Source: Heterostelium album PN500 (taxonomy: Eukaryota; Evosea; Eumycetozoa; Acytosteliales; Acytosteliaceae). Taken from it: a DNA stretch of 64,000 bases. The DNA is taken from positions 124,001-188,000 of the forward strand of contig NW_008805064.1 in assembly GCF_000004825.1 (NCBI RefSeq), given 5' to 3'. The position numbers and the translations under genes were made by a program. Shown piece by piece: positions 35,673-46,844 of this stretch. The notes under the pieces were generated by a model. The model ran no database searches, was not told the DNA's origin, and saw only the letters and a program-made list of their open reading frames with translations. The number at the start of each line of letters is the position of its first letter. The first letter of the stretch is position 1.

Positions 35673-38600
35673 TTAGAACTTTCTTTTTAATTTAACAGCC
35701 ATGTCTATAAGCTTTCTTCCTTTAAGTTGTTTCTTTATAATTACAACTGCTACAGTAATTAATATTAAACCACCGACAACAGAGCAAACAACAATCACTG
35801 GAACTTTCCAATTATTCTTTTTAGAGTCACATTGTTCTGGGTCACCAGTTAACAACAATGAGAAGTTTGGATCTAAAATACATTGGCTGTCAAAGTACGG
35901 AACTTGAATTGCTGTCAATAATGTGTATTTTGTTTGATCTGTTGAGTTACTTTTGACGATTTGATACAATGGATCGGTTTCTTCATCCAACAATATAACG
36001 TTACTCTTTGTGATACGTCCATTCACAAATAGATATCTTGCAAATCTAGCCGATAGGATTGATGTTCCAATTTGAACTTGGTACCATGATGCTGAGTTGC
36101 TTGTTGTTCCATCAGATAATACTTTTGGTGTTGAACAAATATCTTGATTTTGAAGTAGTTGTGCTGAATAGATAACTTCAAGTGTACTTAGTTGATCTTT
36201 GAATGGCCAACTGCTGATTGTAACTTGGAATTTGACTGAATTGGCATCCATTTGAATTGTCTCTCCTGCAAATACAATCGACGTTGATATGTTGAAAATA
36301 TTGACATTCAATTGGATTGTTGTTGAACTGTTTGCAATCTGACCTGTGTAAATATAATATGTGGTGTTTGATTGAATCAATGTCCAATCGATATCAGAAA
36401 CATTCACAAGTTTCAACGTATTTCCATTCGAATCGATCTCTCGAATATATTGGATGTCAATGTTGAACTTTGACGTTTCAACACTGTCGTTCTTTGTTAC
36501 GAGTACAGCACCACCATTGTTGTTCACTAAAGGTGGTGGTGGCAATGTTTGTGTGGATTTCATTGAACAATCCCATAGATAGAATCCAGGACGACATTGG
36601 CATTGTCCATTGTCATGATTACACACTCCGTTTCCAGAACATGTTGGATTTGCACACTCATAGTATTGCCTATAAAAGAATAAATAGGAGGTGGTAGTGC
36701 CAACATTATTTGAGACTGCGATTGGTAGTGCATCCTTTCCACCAACTGGAGTACCTGTGAATGAACAGATCAATTGTTGTGGACTGAGATATACAATATA
36801 ATCACATCCAGCTCCACCAATTGTGATTTGAGAAGTATTCATAAAATGATCACCAAATATTGTTACATTCCCTGTTTCACCTTGTTTCATATTCGTTTGA
36901 TACCTATTTATAGTTGGTGCTAAAGTAAGAATAGCGTTAATCATTTGATAAAATATGATTTTAAACCTGTCATTTTCAATATTAATACTTACAATATAAA
37001 TTATTTGTATAGTTGATCTGATTGGTGTTAAGACCATTAATAATAAAATACATTGATGTGGTGTTTATACCTGCTGCAACACGTAATACAATTGGAATTT
37101 TGGTCTCTAATACAGAGTACAATGGAACTAAACCCATTACTTGTATTGAGTTAATATTTTGATTGAAGTCGATATCAAAGATTGCATATCCATCCTGGTA
37201 GTTGGATGCGTTCGTTGTATATCCTACAATAGTTGGAGACATGATTGGATTGTACACAAGGAAATAAATGTTGCTTAGGGCATTGGTATTGGTGTCCATT
37301 AAGGAACCACTGGTGAGACTTAAGGTAATCGCAGTATTTACAACGCTGCATCCATTCGTTCCGTAGTAGTACGGTGCAACCAAAGAATTTTTCGATGGTC
37401 CATACATGTTATAGAAACTTCCACCAGAGACCATTCGAACACCTTGAGTAAGCACTCTGGTTGGGAATATCTTTGATACCAAATTGTATTGGCTTGCTTC
37501 GGTGAGTGCACCGAAATACACTGTTTGGTCGCTTAGCTTTGGAACAATATAGGTGAGAAAAGTCGTAAGATTTACATTGAGAGTGAATAGGGCAAAGTTT
37601 GGTGGATTGTTGGTTACGCCTGAAAGGTAAAAGGGTGCTCGATACGATTTGATTTCCATTCCATCTACCGATATGATTAAAGGAAACGGTGATAGAACAT
37701 CACTACTCAAAGTACAAGACAATTGATCACCACTTAATTGAACGCTTCTACACTGAACATTCCCAATTGACATCGAAATTAAGTTTATATCATTTCCAAA
37801 ACCTTGACCTCTTACGACCAATATTTCATCTTTTTGGAACTTTGGAGTAAAACCAATAACGAGAGGTGCTTTTTTTTAATATAATAATAATGATGGTTAG
37901 GTTAGTATTCTTCATAGTAAATTATTAATATAGACTTACAATTATATTGAAATATTGATATATATGTATTTTGTGTATTGGTAATACATTTCAATTTATA
38001 TAAACCTGTACCTGGAGGTACTTGAAAAGTTCCATTCTTCACTCTAGGAAGGTTGATTATTTGTGTCAAATCATTCCATTTCAAAATTTGACATGTATCT
38101 AGAAACTGACTCTGAGGATTGACATAGAAGATCTCCAATTGTCCTCCATCGGAAGAAATAGAAGTTTTCTGAACGATCTTTATACTGAGATTATCTTCTA
38201 CACAAAGTGCTTTATAAGAGTTAGTTCGTGGAACAGAAATGAATTGCAGAGTACCATCGCCTTGCAGCTGTGCTGCAACTGCATTGTTGCTCTGTCCAAT
38301 CACTGGGTGACCGTCACTCCAAGGGCAAAAGGTGTAACACTGATCGTTTTGTGCTGTGTACATCGGCATCGTAGAGAAAGGACCGCTCGAATCATATGAG
38401 TATCCAGTTCCATTAAGCGATGCCGCTTGAATACTAATCCAGAAAGGATCGTTGAGCGCATTCGTCTCTAGCTCTGCTCGAATAAAATCCGCTTCCTGTT
38501 TGCTTGTGATTGTTGCGAGGAATCCACCACCCTGACACTGTGTCAACGCTCCATTATAATTGTAATCGAGACCTAAATATCTGTAGGAGTAACCGGTTAC

Positions 38601-38696
38601 ATTCCATGCTGGAAACAGTATGTCGGTGTCACCAACACAAATATTAATCAAAAAAACAATTAAACAAATAAATGTAACAGATAAGCTGGTAAACAT
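35673..38696 (-). CDS. C-type lectin/IPT/EGF transmembrane protein, tandem copy A
   Basis: Exons 38696-37940, 37868-36993 and 36919-35673 encode 959 residues (phase 1 introns). Signal peptide (FICLIVFLINICVG), then a C-type-lectin-like domain: ATITSKQEAD, WISIQ, CPWSDGHP, KALCVE. Exon 2 opens an IPT/TIG domain (SPLVIGFTPKFQKDEILVV). Exon 3 opens a second IPT (GETGNVTIFGDHF) and then an EGF-like module (NPTCSGNGVCNHDNGQCQCR). A long stalk is followed by a single membrane span (VPVIVVCSVVGGLILITVAV) and a short basic tail (KKQLKGRKL). The layout resembles dictyostelid ComC/Tgr-type adhesion and signalling proteins. Exon 3 is almost identical to that of copy B downstream of the EGF module. A role in cell-cell recognition or ligand binding is inferred. 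Confidence 0.88.
35680..36655 (-). repeat. Near-identical 3' tract of surface-protein copy A (matches 38926-39901)
   Basis: Offset to the partner is 3246 bp. I count about a dozen single-base differences over roughly 975 bp by eye. The tract runs from the stop-codon region through the transmembrane segment and stalk to the EGF module, then identity drops abruptly at about 36655 within the same exon. Confidence 0.85.
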
Positions 38697-38918
38697 TATC
38701 TAATTTAAAAAAAATATATAATATGATCAAAATTTTTGCGAGCCTAAAAAGATTTCTTTATCTTTTTTTTTTTTAAATAAAAACGTAAATCTTAAAAAAT
38801 CTTCTTTATCGTGATTAAAATAATCTTCCATGTTATATATATTAAAAAAAAATTAAAGATTTTAGTCAATTTTTAAATCATTTCTTCTCTTTTAGTATTA
38901 CATGTATTTTTTATTTAT

Positions 38919-41900
38919 TTAAAGTTTTCTTTTTAATTTCACAGCCATGTCTATAAGCTTTCTTCCTTTAAGTTGTTTCTTTATAATTACAACTGCTACA
39001 GTAATTAATAATAAACCACCGACAACAGAGCAAACAACGATCACTGGAACTTTCCAATTATTCTTTTTAGAGTCACATTGTTCTGGGTCACCAGTTAACA
39101 ACAATGAGAAGTTTGGATCTAAAATACATTGGCTGTCAAAGTATGGAACTTGAATTGCTGTCAACAATGTGTATTTTGTTTGATCTGTTGAGTTACTTTT
39201 GACGATTTGATACAATGGATCGGTTTCTTCATCCAACAATATAACGTTACTCTTTGTGATACGGCCATTCACAAATAGATATCTTGCAAATCGAGCCGAT
39301 AGGATTGATGTTCCAATTTGAACTTGGTACCATGATGCTGAGTTGCTTGTTGTTCCATCAGATAATACTTTTGGTGTTGAACAAATATCTTGATTTTGAA
39401 CTAATTGTGCTGAATAGATAACTTCAAGTGTACTTAGTTGATCTTTGAATGGCCAACTGCTGATTGTAACTTGGAATTTGACTGAATTGGCATCCATTTG
39501 AATTGTCTCTCCTGCAAATACAATCGACGTTGATGTGTTGAAAATATTGACATTCAATTGGATTGTTGTTGAACTGTTTGCAATCTGACCTGTGTAAATA
39601 TAATATGTGGTGTTTGATTGAATCAATGTCCAATCGATATCAGAAACATTCACAAGTTTCAAAGTATTTCCATTCGAATCGATCTCTCGAATATATTGGA
39701 TGTCAATGTTGAACTTTGACGTTTCAACACTGTCGTTCTTTGTTACGAGTACAGCACCACCATTGTTGTTCACTAAAGGTGGTGGTGGCAATGTTTGTGT
39801 GGATTTCATTGAACAATCCCATAGATAGAATCCAGGACGACATTGGCATTGTCCATTGTCATGATTACACACTCCGTTTCCAGAACATGTTGGATTTGCA
39901 CATTCGAAATACTGCTTATAATAGAAAATATAGGCAGTTACAGCTCCAACATTGGTCGACACTCTGATTGGTAGTGCATCTTTTCCACCCAAAGGAATTC
40001 CATTGAAAAGACAAACCAATGTTTGTGAATCAACGAAATTTAATGCATTACATAAATAATTACCGATCGACACCATCGAAGTATTCATAAAATGATTTCC
40101 AAAGATAGTTACATTTCCAGATTCACCTTGTTTTTGTATAGATTGATAACTATTTATAATTGGTTCTGTAAATAAAAAGTTAGTTCAGATAATATCCTAA
40201 TTTTTACAAATTAGATTTTAAATACTTACTATAAAAATTATTTTTATAAAAAATAGTATTTGTTTGTTGTCCATTAAGTGTCAAATATACATAATTCATA
40301 AATATTCCAGCTTTTACAGATAATATTAACTGATTTTCCGTGTATATTGGTTGTCCATAAATAGCGTCGGGAGAAAATCCATTTAATGTGATTGTTTTAA
40401 ATTCTTCATTTAAAAAATAATTCAACACTATAGTTCCATCTTGATAGTTGGAAGCATTTGTTGTATAATCGATAATTCTTGCTGTGGTGAGAGAGTAATA
40501 TTGAATAAAAAAGTTATTGGTAACTATGGTATTATCGGTTCCGCTCAATGAAGCATCGGTAGTATTAAATAAGACAGGACCGGGCGAATCGAGAATGAGC
40601 GAAGTTGCGTTTTCTTTAAAATAAGGCGAGGCTCTTACATCTTTATTTGGACCATACGAATAGAAGAAAGCTCCACTGAGCACCTTAAGACCTTCAATAA
40701 CTGCGGAATTGGGGACTATCTTTTGCAAAAGATTGAATTGATTTAGTGATGTAACCACTCCAAAAAACTTTCCATCGTCTATATAACTTGAACTCGATAT
40801 AAAATCGGTAAATTTCGTAATGTTGGCCTGTAAGTTGAAGATTGAAAAGTCAGGTGGTTCAAAGGTTACTGTATCCAAATAGACTGGTGCTCTTGTTGAA
40901 GTTACTTGAATACCATCGACCATAATATTGATTGGATATGGAGAAACAATATTATCATTCAAGGTACAGGTAATTTGATCTCCTTTTAAAAATAAAATAT
41001 TGCTACACGCCACTTTACTGAACATCTCTGATAATGTATTTCCAAAAACCACAGAAATTAATGAAGGATCTACACCGAAATTTACACCTCTAATAGTGAC
41101 AACCTCTCCTTTATTAAACTTTGGTGTAAAACCAATAATTTGAGGTGCTATTTTGTTTGTTTATAATAACAAAAATATTAATAAACAACATTTTTGTAAT
41201 AATACTATAATTTATATTTACCTTTATATTGAAATATTCCTGAGTATGATTGAGGTGGCGAATCTTGTGTAAACACTGTAAAGTTGTATATCCAAACACC
41301 AGTACCAGGTGGAATTCTAAAAAATAGATTCAGTTGATCGATTGCAAACGTATTTCTGGGATTATTGTAGCTTTGTAAAGTACCTCCCACCGTTGTTATA
41401 TTTGCAGTGTTGGTAACAACAATTATTAAACTTCCTCCGGTGGTTGGCACCTGACTTCTTTGTAGGATTCTCTTTTTATTGCTTGGGAGTTCTAAACATA
41501 GCACAGGCAGTTGAGTAGTGAATGGTAATGCCCTGAAACTGATTTGGCCATTGGTAATCTGTGCAGCGACAGCATAGAGCGATGCATTACCAAAATTGAT
41601 AGGTTCGCCGGGTCCCCATGGACAATAGGTAATACATGTATCGTTCTGGACATCGTACATTGGCTGTAGATCCAGTGATGTTCCCGATTCGTAGGTGTAT
41701 CCATTTCCATTGGAGCTTAGCGATTGAATTCCAATCCAGAAAAGTGTGTTGGTAAAATTGTTCGAGTTGGCAACGATATAATCAGCTTCCTTTTTGTTTG
41801 ACAACGAGGCTATTGCGCCAATTTGTAAACACATATTCAAAGATATATCATATGAAACAGGTGCATCTTTAAGAACATATGAATATCCGGATACATTCCA

Positions 41901-41984
41901 TGCTGGAATCTGTGTATCAGACAAACATTGTTGAACCAGAAATATTCCAAATATAATGAATAATATTAAACTTTTATTTATCAT
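38919..41984 (-). CDS. C-type lectin/IPT/EGF transmembrane protein, tandem copy B
   Basis: Exons 41984-41222, 41147-40230 and 40165-38919 encode 975 residues with the same three-exon plan as copy A; exon 3 is exactly 1247 bp in both. Signal peptide (LFIIFGIFLVQQCLSD), then a C-type-lectin-like domain (SLSNKKEADYIV, FWIGIQ, CPWGPGEP, PVLCLE). IPT domain from APQIIGFTPKFNKGEVV, second IPT (GESGNVTIFGNHF), EGF-like module, stalk, membrane span and basic tail as in copy A. Exons 1-2 have diverged strongly from copy A, while the EGF-to-tail part is nearly identical. Same head-to-tail orientation, with about 220 bp between the genes. Likely a cell-surface receptor or adhesion protein. Confidence 0.88.
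38926..39901 (-). repeat. Near-identical 3' tract of surface-protein copy B (matches 35680-36655)
   Basis: Partner of the copy A tract. One difference changes the stalk codon Ile to Thr (FNISTS versus FNTSTS); most others are silent or conservative. The sharp upstream boundary inside the exon is the signature expected of gene conversion. Confidence 0.85.
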
Positions 41985-42257
41985 TTTTGAAATATTTGTA
42001 TATAAATAAGTATATAAAAATAATTTTTAACATTAAAGGTTGAGATTGTATGATTTCGTTGATAAAAAAATGTAAAAAATAACCACTCACAAATAAGATT
42101 CCTTTTCTTGATTTTTTTTTTTAAAAAAACATAGATGATCAGTGTCCACTGATTTCCAATAAAAATAAAATTTTTTATAACGTTATATCTAAACTTATCA
42201 GATTTATTCTTTAAAGTGAAGAGAATGTTTTCATTTAATAAATATTTTATTTTATTT

Positions 42258-43920
42258 TTAAATTATTAATTTAATATCATTTGTTTCATACAATAGATAA
42301 TTTGTATTCCATTGATTTTGTTTTTGTAAACTTTCGTAGAATCGATTGAATTGTTGATCTATTTGGTTATTATCGATTACATTCAACGATTGTTGATCGA
42401 TCAACAAAGAGTGAAAGTAAGATTTCAATAATATTAGATTAAGGTTATCGTTGAGGTGCTCCTTGTCATTTTGATTCTCAATCAATACAACCTGATACTT
42501 TCTACCACCACCGTTGGTATTCTTTACTTTCAAAAGATATTTATACTTGTCGTCACTACTATTTGAACTCGTCGATATACTATTATTCTTAATATATGAA
42601 ACTATGTCCGATTCATCTTTAATATCGAAAGCATCCTCAACTGTAACACCAAATGCAATATCTAATTTATCGACCATCTTTGTTGGTAACATAAAACTAT
42701 AAAACAACTTAATTAATACATTACTATTAATATGTTTATTATTATATATTTTTACTTACTCTTCATTTCTATTTACTTGATCTATTGATAAAAGTTCACC
42801 GTTACTTTGTAACCAATGTTTGATTAGGATGTTTGATCTTTGGATGTTTAGTGTCTTGAACTTGATTGATTTGATTGCACGGTATCCACAATACATATGT
42901 ATTAGAGAGAGACCGAACACAGCAGATAGATTCATTGTTGTTGTCATTTGTACCATGTGTAGACCAAACAGTGTTCCGATTGCCATACCCGTCAAATAGG
43001 ATGACATTGCCTGTGACTGATACTTGGCAGTGATATCACCGATATTCTCTTTCAATGCAAACGATTTGTGCAACGATGCTCTAGTAGATCCATAAATAAG
43101 TCCTGCAATACCCTTTGCCAAATTCGATATAGAAGCCATCAACAAGAAGTAACCAGGTAGAAAAGGTGTACATGTTTCAAGCTAACAGACATAACATAAG
43201 TATACGAAAAAGTTAGTTAGATTAGAAACAAACATCATGATATGATGTTTAATAATTGTGTATGTGTGTATTTAAATTAGCTATACTTACGAATACACCA
43301 AAGTTATGTAGAAAATCACCTCTAAATTTGAATCGTTTTAGATCAAAGTCTAGAGAGGTACTGTATTTACTGGCGAATAAGACTAGTGCTGATGCACCTA
43401 AACCATCTTTGAGTACCCACGATATCGCAGCTGAGAATGGTAATGATGCGGAGAGACCTACACCAACAGAGGTTAGGAGTGCATGTGTCGAGAGCATATA
43501 GGTGACCGATCCCAGTGTATTCTGAACAAAGATCCAACGTTGATATGATGCATAATCTTGTGATACCGACTCTGGATAACCACTAGGAAGAAACAATGTT
43601 TTGAATGTTTCATACAACTTTTCACTTAGCGAACCAACGCCAACACCAACACCATTATTAACACTAACTACATCACCAGTACTCTTTGTTGTATTGTTTA
43701 CATCGTTGTTTTGAATCGATATCAATCTATCATTATTATTATTATTTATTTGAGTATATTGTTTCTTAACTACACCATGATGAATTTCTTTGATTGTTGT
43801 TGATGTTGTTGTCGTTGTTGAATTGCAATATCTCCTTAGTCCATAGACAATAGCTGAGTTACCATAGTTCTTAATATTATGATAACTCTTAGAACTACAT
43901 CCTAAAGCAATCCTTAACAT
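42258..43920 (-). CDS. RUS1/DUF647 family membrane protein
   Basis: Exons 43920-43291, 43181-42760 and 42696-42258 encode 496 residues. The DUF647 core is unmistakable: LFLPSGYPESVSQDYASYQR, WVLKDGLGASALVLFASKYS, DFDLKRFKFRGDFLHNFGVF, then LETCTPFL and NIGDITAKYQSQAM. Several hydrophobic segments fit a polytopic membrane protein. Family members are plant ROOT UV-B SENSITIVE proteins and animal RUSF1; their molecular activity is not settled, with links to vitamin B6 and early seedling growth in plants. The basic Ser/Asn-rich N terminus (MLRIALGCSSKSYHNIKNYG) could be an organelle presequence, followed by a Thr/Asn-rich insertion. The C-terminal exon is less conserved. Confidence 0.92.
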
Positions 43921-44296
43921 TTTTTATAACTGTTTTAGATTTATATTTGAAGTTGAATTTGAAATCGAAATTGAAAATATATTTTGGGATCAGATGATCA
44001 TTCATTTTGATCGTTAAGTTCACTTCAAGTGGGAATCACCCTTTTCAGTAAATCAGTGGTGTGGGGTTTCTGATTGATGAATCATTGGAAGATTACACGC
44101 AGATAAAAAAATAAAAAAAAAAAGTTAATTGAAAAAATATAAAAAAGGTTATTATTAATCAAACTGTTTTTTTATTATTGAAGCCAGTCTGATTGATTGG
44201 GAGGTTGGTTATCTTAATTATTTACATAACTATTTGTTGTTGTTGTTGTTGTTGTATTTTGTCAGGTGTTCTCGCGCATTTATAATTACATTCAAT
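43921..44296. other. Intergenic between HMG-like gene and RUS1 gene
   Basis: About 375 bp holding the RUS1 promoter and the 3' end of the HMG-like gene. It contains GTGGTGTGGGG at 44056-44066, a G-box-like element, and a 15-nt A-rich run. No coding potential was seen. Confidence 0.5.
44056..44066 (+). promoter_or_regulatory. G-box-like element
   Basis: GTGGTGTGGGG resembles the GT-rich G-box bound by G-box binding factor in developmental genes of Dictyostelium. It lies 136 bp upstream of the RUS1 ATG. A single copy, so the functional call is weak. Confidence 0.25.
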
Positions 44297-45493
44297 CTAT
44301 TTGTTCCATTTTCTACCGAATTTCTGTTTTCTTTGAGGAGCTCCACGTGCTTTGAAACCTCTCTTCATATCAGCATAACCTTCATCCTCTTCATCTGCAT
44401 ATCCATCATCGTCATATTGAATACGTTTAAGTTCTTCTTCATCTATTTCTTCACCATCGTTTTCCTCTCCATCTTCGTCATCTTCTTCGTCTTCTTCCTC
44501 ATCTTCCTCATCGTCATCTTCCTCATCCTCATCTTCATCATCTTCATCTTCATCATCATCTTCTTCTTCTTCTTCTTCTTCACTTTCACTTTCATCCTTT
44601 GGATGAATCTTTTTATTACGATTTGCATTTGTTTCGAGTTCATATCTATTTGCAGTCGATACTACGGTTGAACCACCTGCAACTACTTTCGGTTGAGATG
44701 TTGTTGTTGTTGTTGAGTTTGTCCATGATGGTGATTGTGACAAAACACTCTTGTTCTTCTTTGACAATCGTTTCTCTCGCTTGCTTGTTGCACGATCTTC
44801 TTCCTCTTGGTCATCGTCACCGCCTGGCACCTTCTTAGTGGATTCTTTATCGTCTTCGTTTTGGTCGTCGGCTCTCTTCTTCTTGTCTTTCTTTTGAGTT
44901 TTGTGGTGTGAACTAACGACTTGAGCATGAATCTTCTCGTACTCTGCCATCTGTGTTTGATAACGACGCTTGTCTTCGTCGGCCTTCTCGTAGAACGGTC
45001 GTTTTGCTAGATCGTCCATGCCACGCCACATCTCCTGACACCAGCCACTCGACTTAGTGCTATTGGCATCCTTGTAGTACTGATAGGCAGGAATCGGCAG
45101 TGTTGGCTTCGATCGCTTGATTCCACTGAGATTGGCTTGCGGAGTGCCATTCGCAAGATGATGGTTGTGGTGACCGTGATTCTCCGATGCTTTCGATCCA
45201 CTGGCTGGCGCCTGACTCTGTGGCTGGCTCTGTTGCTGTTGCTTTTGCTTCATCTCTTTCTCATGCTCTTCACGTTGCATCTTTGATTTCAACTTGAATT
45301 GTTGAATCTCTTTTTGCAGTGAATCGACACCTTCCTCAGTGTTGTCATCCTTAGCAGTGGTAGTAAGAGCAACAGGTTGTTTCTCCTCGACATTCTTCTT
45401 TGACTTTACACCACCTTTTTTGACTTTTTTATCATTTTTTGTTGAAGCAGCAGTAGTGGTTGTGATATTTGTGTTGGTAGAACTCTTTGTCAT
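44297..45493 (-). CDS. HMG-box-like protein with very acidic C-terminal region
   Basis: Single exon, 398 residues. N-terminal Lys/Thr/Gln-rich region with a short coiled coil (EIQQFKLKSKMQREEHEKEM). At about residues 130-190 is a divergent HMG-box: KPTLPIPAYQYYKDANS, then MWRGMDDLAKRPFYEKADED and KRRYQTQMAEYEK, matching the P-x-x-A-Y-x-x-[FY], W and K-x-P-[FY] landmarks. The middle is basic (KKDKKKR, SKREKRLSKKNK). From about residue 310 the chain is almost pure Asp/Glu for over 50 residues, ending in a basic RGAPQRKQKFGRKWNK tail. Such acidic HMG proteins act in chromatin, nucleolar or histone-chaperone roles. A specific orthology is not clear. Confidence 0.75.
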   Translation of the reverse strand: MTKSSTNTNITTTTAASTKNDKKVKKGGVKSKKNVEEKQPVALTTTAKDDNTEEGVDSLQKEIQQFKLKSKMQREEHEKEMKQKQQQQSQPQSQAPASGSKASENHGHHNHHLANGTPQANLSGIKRSKPTLPIPAYQYYKDANSTKSSGWCQEMWRGMDDLAKRPFYEKADEDKRRYQTQMAEYEKIHAQVVSSHHKTQKKDKKKRADDQNEDDKESTKKVPGGDDDQEEEDRATSKREKRLSKKNKSVLSQSPSWTNSTTTTTSQPKVVAGGSTVVSTANRYELETNANRNKKIHPKDESESEEEEEEEDDDEDEDDEDEDEEDDDEEDEEEDEEDDEDGEENDGEEIDEEELKRIQYDDDGYADEEDEGYADMKRGFKARGAPQRKQKFGRKWNK

Positions 45494-46201
45494 TATTATA
45501 TTATGTTGAGAGTAAATAAAATTAAATTAAATATATGAAAAATAAAACAAATAAACAAGTCTAATTAATTATACAATTATATAAATTAAAAACAAAAATG
45601 ATAAATGATAATATATATATATATATGATAATGGTTAATGATGATAATATTATAAACAATTAATTATATTACAACAGATGTTATTATTTACAATGATTTG
45701 ATAAAAAAAAAACAAAAAAAAGATAATTGATTATAACTCTTACTAAAATATCAATACACACAAGTATAAATAAAAAAACAAATTGAAAATTTGAATTGGT
45801 GTTAATTTGAATTGTATGTAATTTGTGTTGGATTGCTTGGACAACACACAAAACAATCTTAGTTTTTTAACAAAAAAAAAAAAAATGAAAAATAATATTA
45901 TATTAAAGTAGCTTCAATTCATTCTTTATTAATTATCAATTTTCCTTTAAAATATAATTGGTGTTTACATTACAAAAAAATCAATAGCTTTGACAATTAT
46001 TTAAAGAACTTCGAAAATCTAATAAATTTTTGACTTTTTTTCTTTTTTTTCGACTTTTTTTATTTTTTATTTTTTTTTTGGCAATAAACTCGCCAGACTT
46101 TCTTGCAATAAAACCGAGGTCTGTTCAGTAATTTTTTTCATTGTCTCTTGGTCCAATTGGTATGTAACTAAACTATTCAATAAGATATAAAATTTCTATG
46201 T
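45494..46201. other. Intergenic upstream of the snoRNA
   Basis: About 700 bp of A/T runs, including the HMG-like gene promoter. A locally GC-richer patch at 46080-46130 contains the inverted pair CAGAC (46094-46098) and GTCTG (46120-46124), possibly part of another small RNA. No protein frame is supported. Confidence 0.45.
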
Positions 46202-46291
46202 TATATTTTGATGATGATTTATTTTCGGGAATCTCTCTGAAACCTAAATGAAATGAAAACGGTAGATCTAACCTATATCTGACAAAATATA
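46202..46291 (+). ncRNA. Box C/D snoRNA
   Basis: A 9-bp perfect terminal stem is formed by TATATTTTG (46202-46210) and CAAAATATA (46283-46291). Directly inside it are the C box ATGATGA (46211-46217) and the D box CTGA (46279-46282). An internal D' box CTGA lies at 46237-46240, and a degenerate C' box (ATGAAAT) at about 46248-46254. The 90-nt size and the spacing are standard for C/D snoRNAs, which guide 2'-O-methylation of rRNA or snRNA through the bases just upstream of D and D'. The candidate guides are TTTTCGGGAATCTCT before D' and GGTAGATCTAACCTATAT before D. No clear upstream DUSE element was seen, so it could be processed from a longer transcript. Confidence 0.75.
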
Positions 46292-46844
46292 ATATAAAAA
46301 TTTTATCATCACCATGATTCCAAATCATTAACTTACAATTACTAACATCCAATTTTATCATCTATAGATTTCTTGATTCCTTTGATCACTACTCCATGTG
46401 AACTGAATTTCATTTAAATAAAAATAATAATTATTTCAAATTACATAGTAGTATTAGCACTTCTTATTTTTTTTACATTAAAATTAAATATTGATTATTT
46501 TTAAATAATAGAATGGATTGGTATTTATAAAATGTTTAAACTTTGAATACACACACTAGAAATCAATACTAGAGTAGAAATGTTATGATGAATGAACATG
46601 CATACATATTTATTAAGAGTGAATATATATAATTCTTCGATAGTTATCGATAGCATTTCATTCTCTTTTTAAAAGAGGACAGGACCATCTCGTTCTTAGG
46701 CAGATAGTATAGATGACAAACAATAAAGCAATTGATTAAAAAATATAAATTCAAAAAAAGAAAAGAAAATAAATATTTTACTATAAATATTACTTTTATT
46801 AGATTGTTGATTTACATCGGTAGTTAGTTAGTTAGTTAGTTAGT
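46292..46844. other. Intergenic downstream of the snoRNA
   Basis: About 550 bp. It contains a short palindromic stretch CTCTTTTTAAAAGAG near 46660-46675 and an ATCGATAGTTATCGATAG motif near 46637-46654. No protein or further RNA gene can be supported. Confidence 0.4.

Noticed and set aside
44234-44671. 145-codon plus-strand frame
   Set aside because: It is the antisense shadow of the acidic tail of the HMG-like gene (repeated GAA/GAT read as TTC/ATC).
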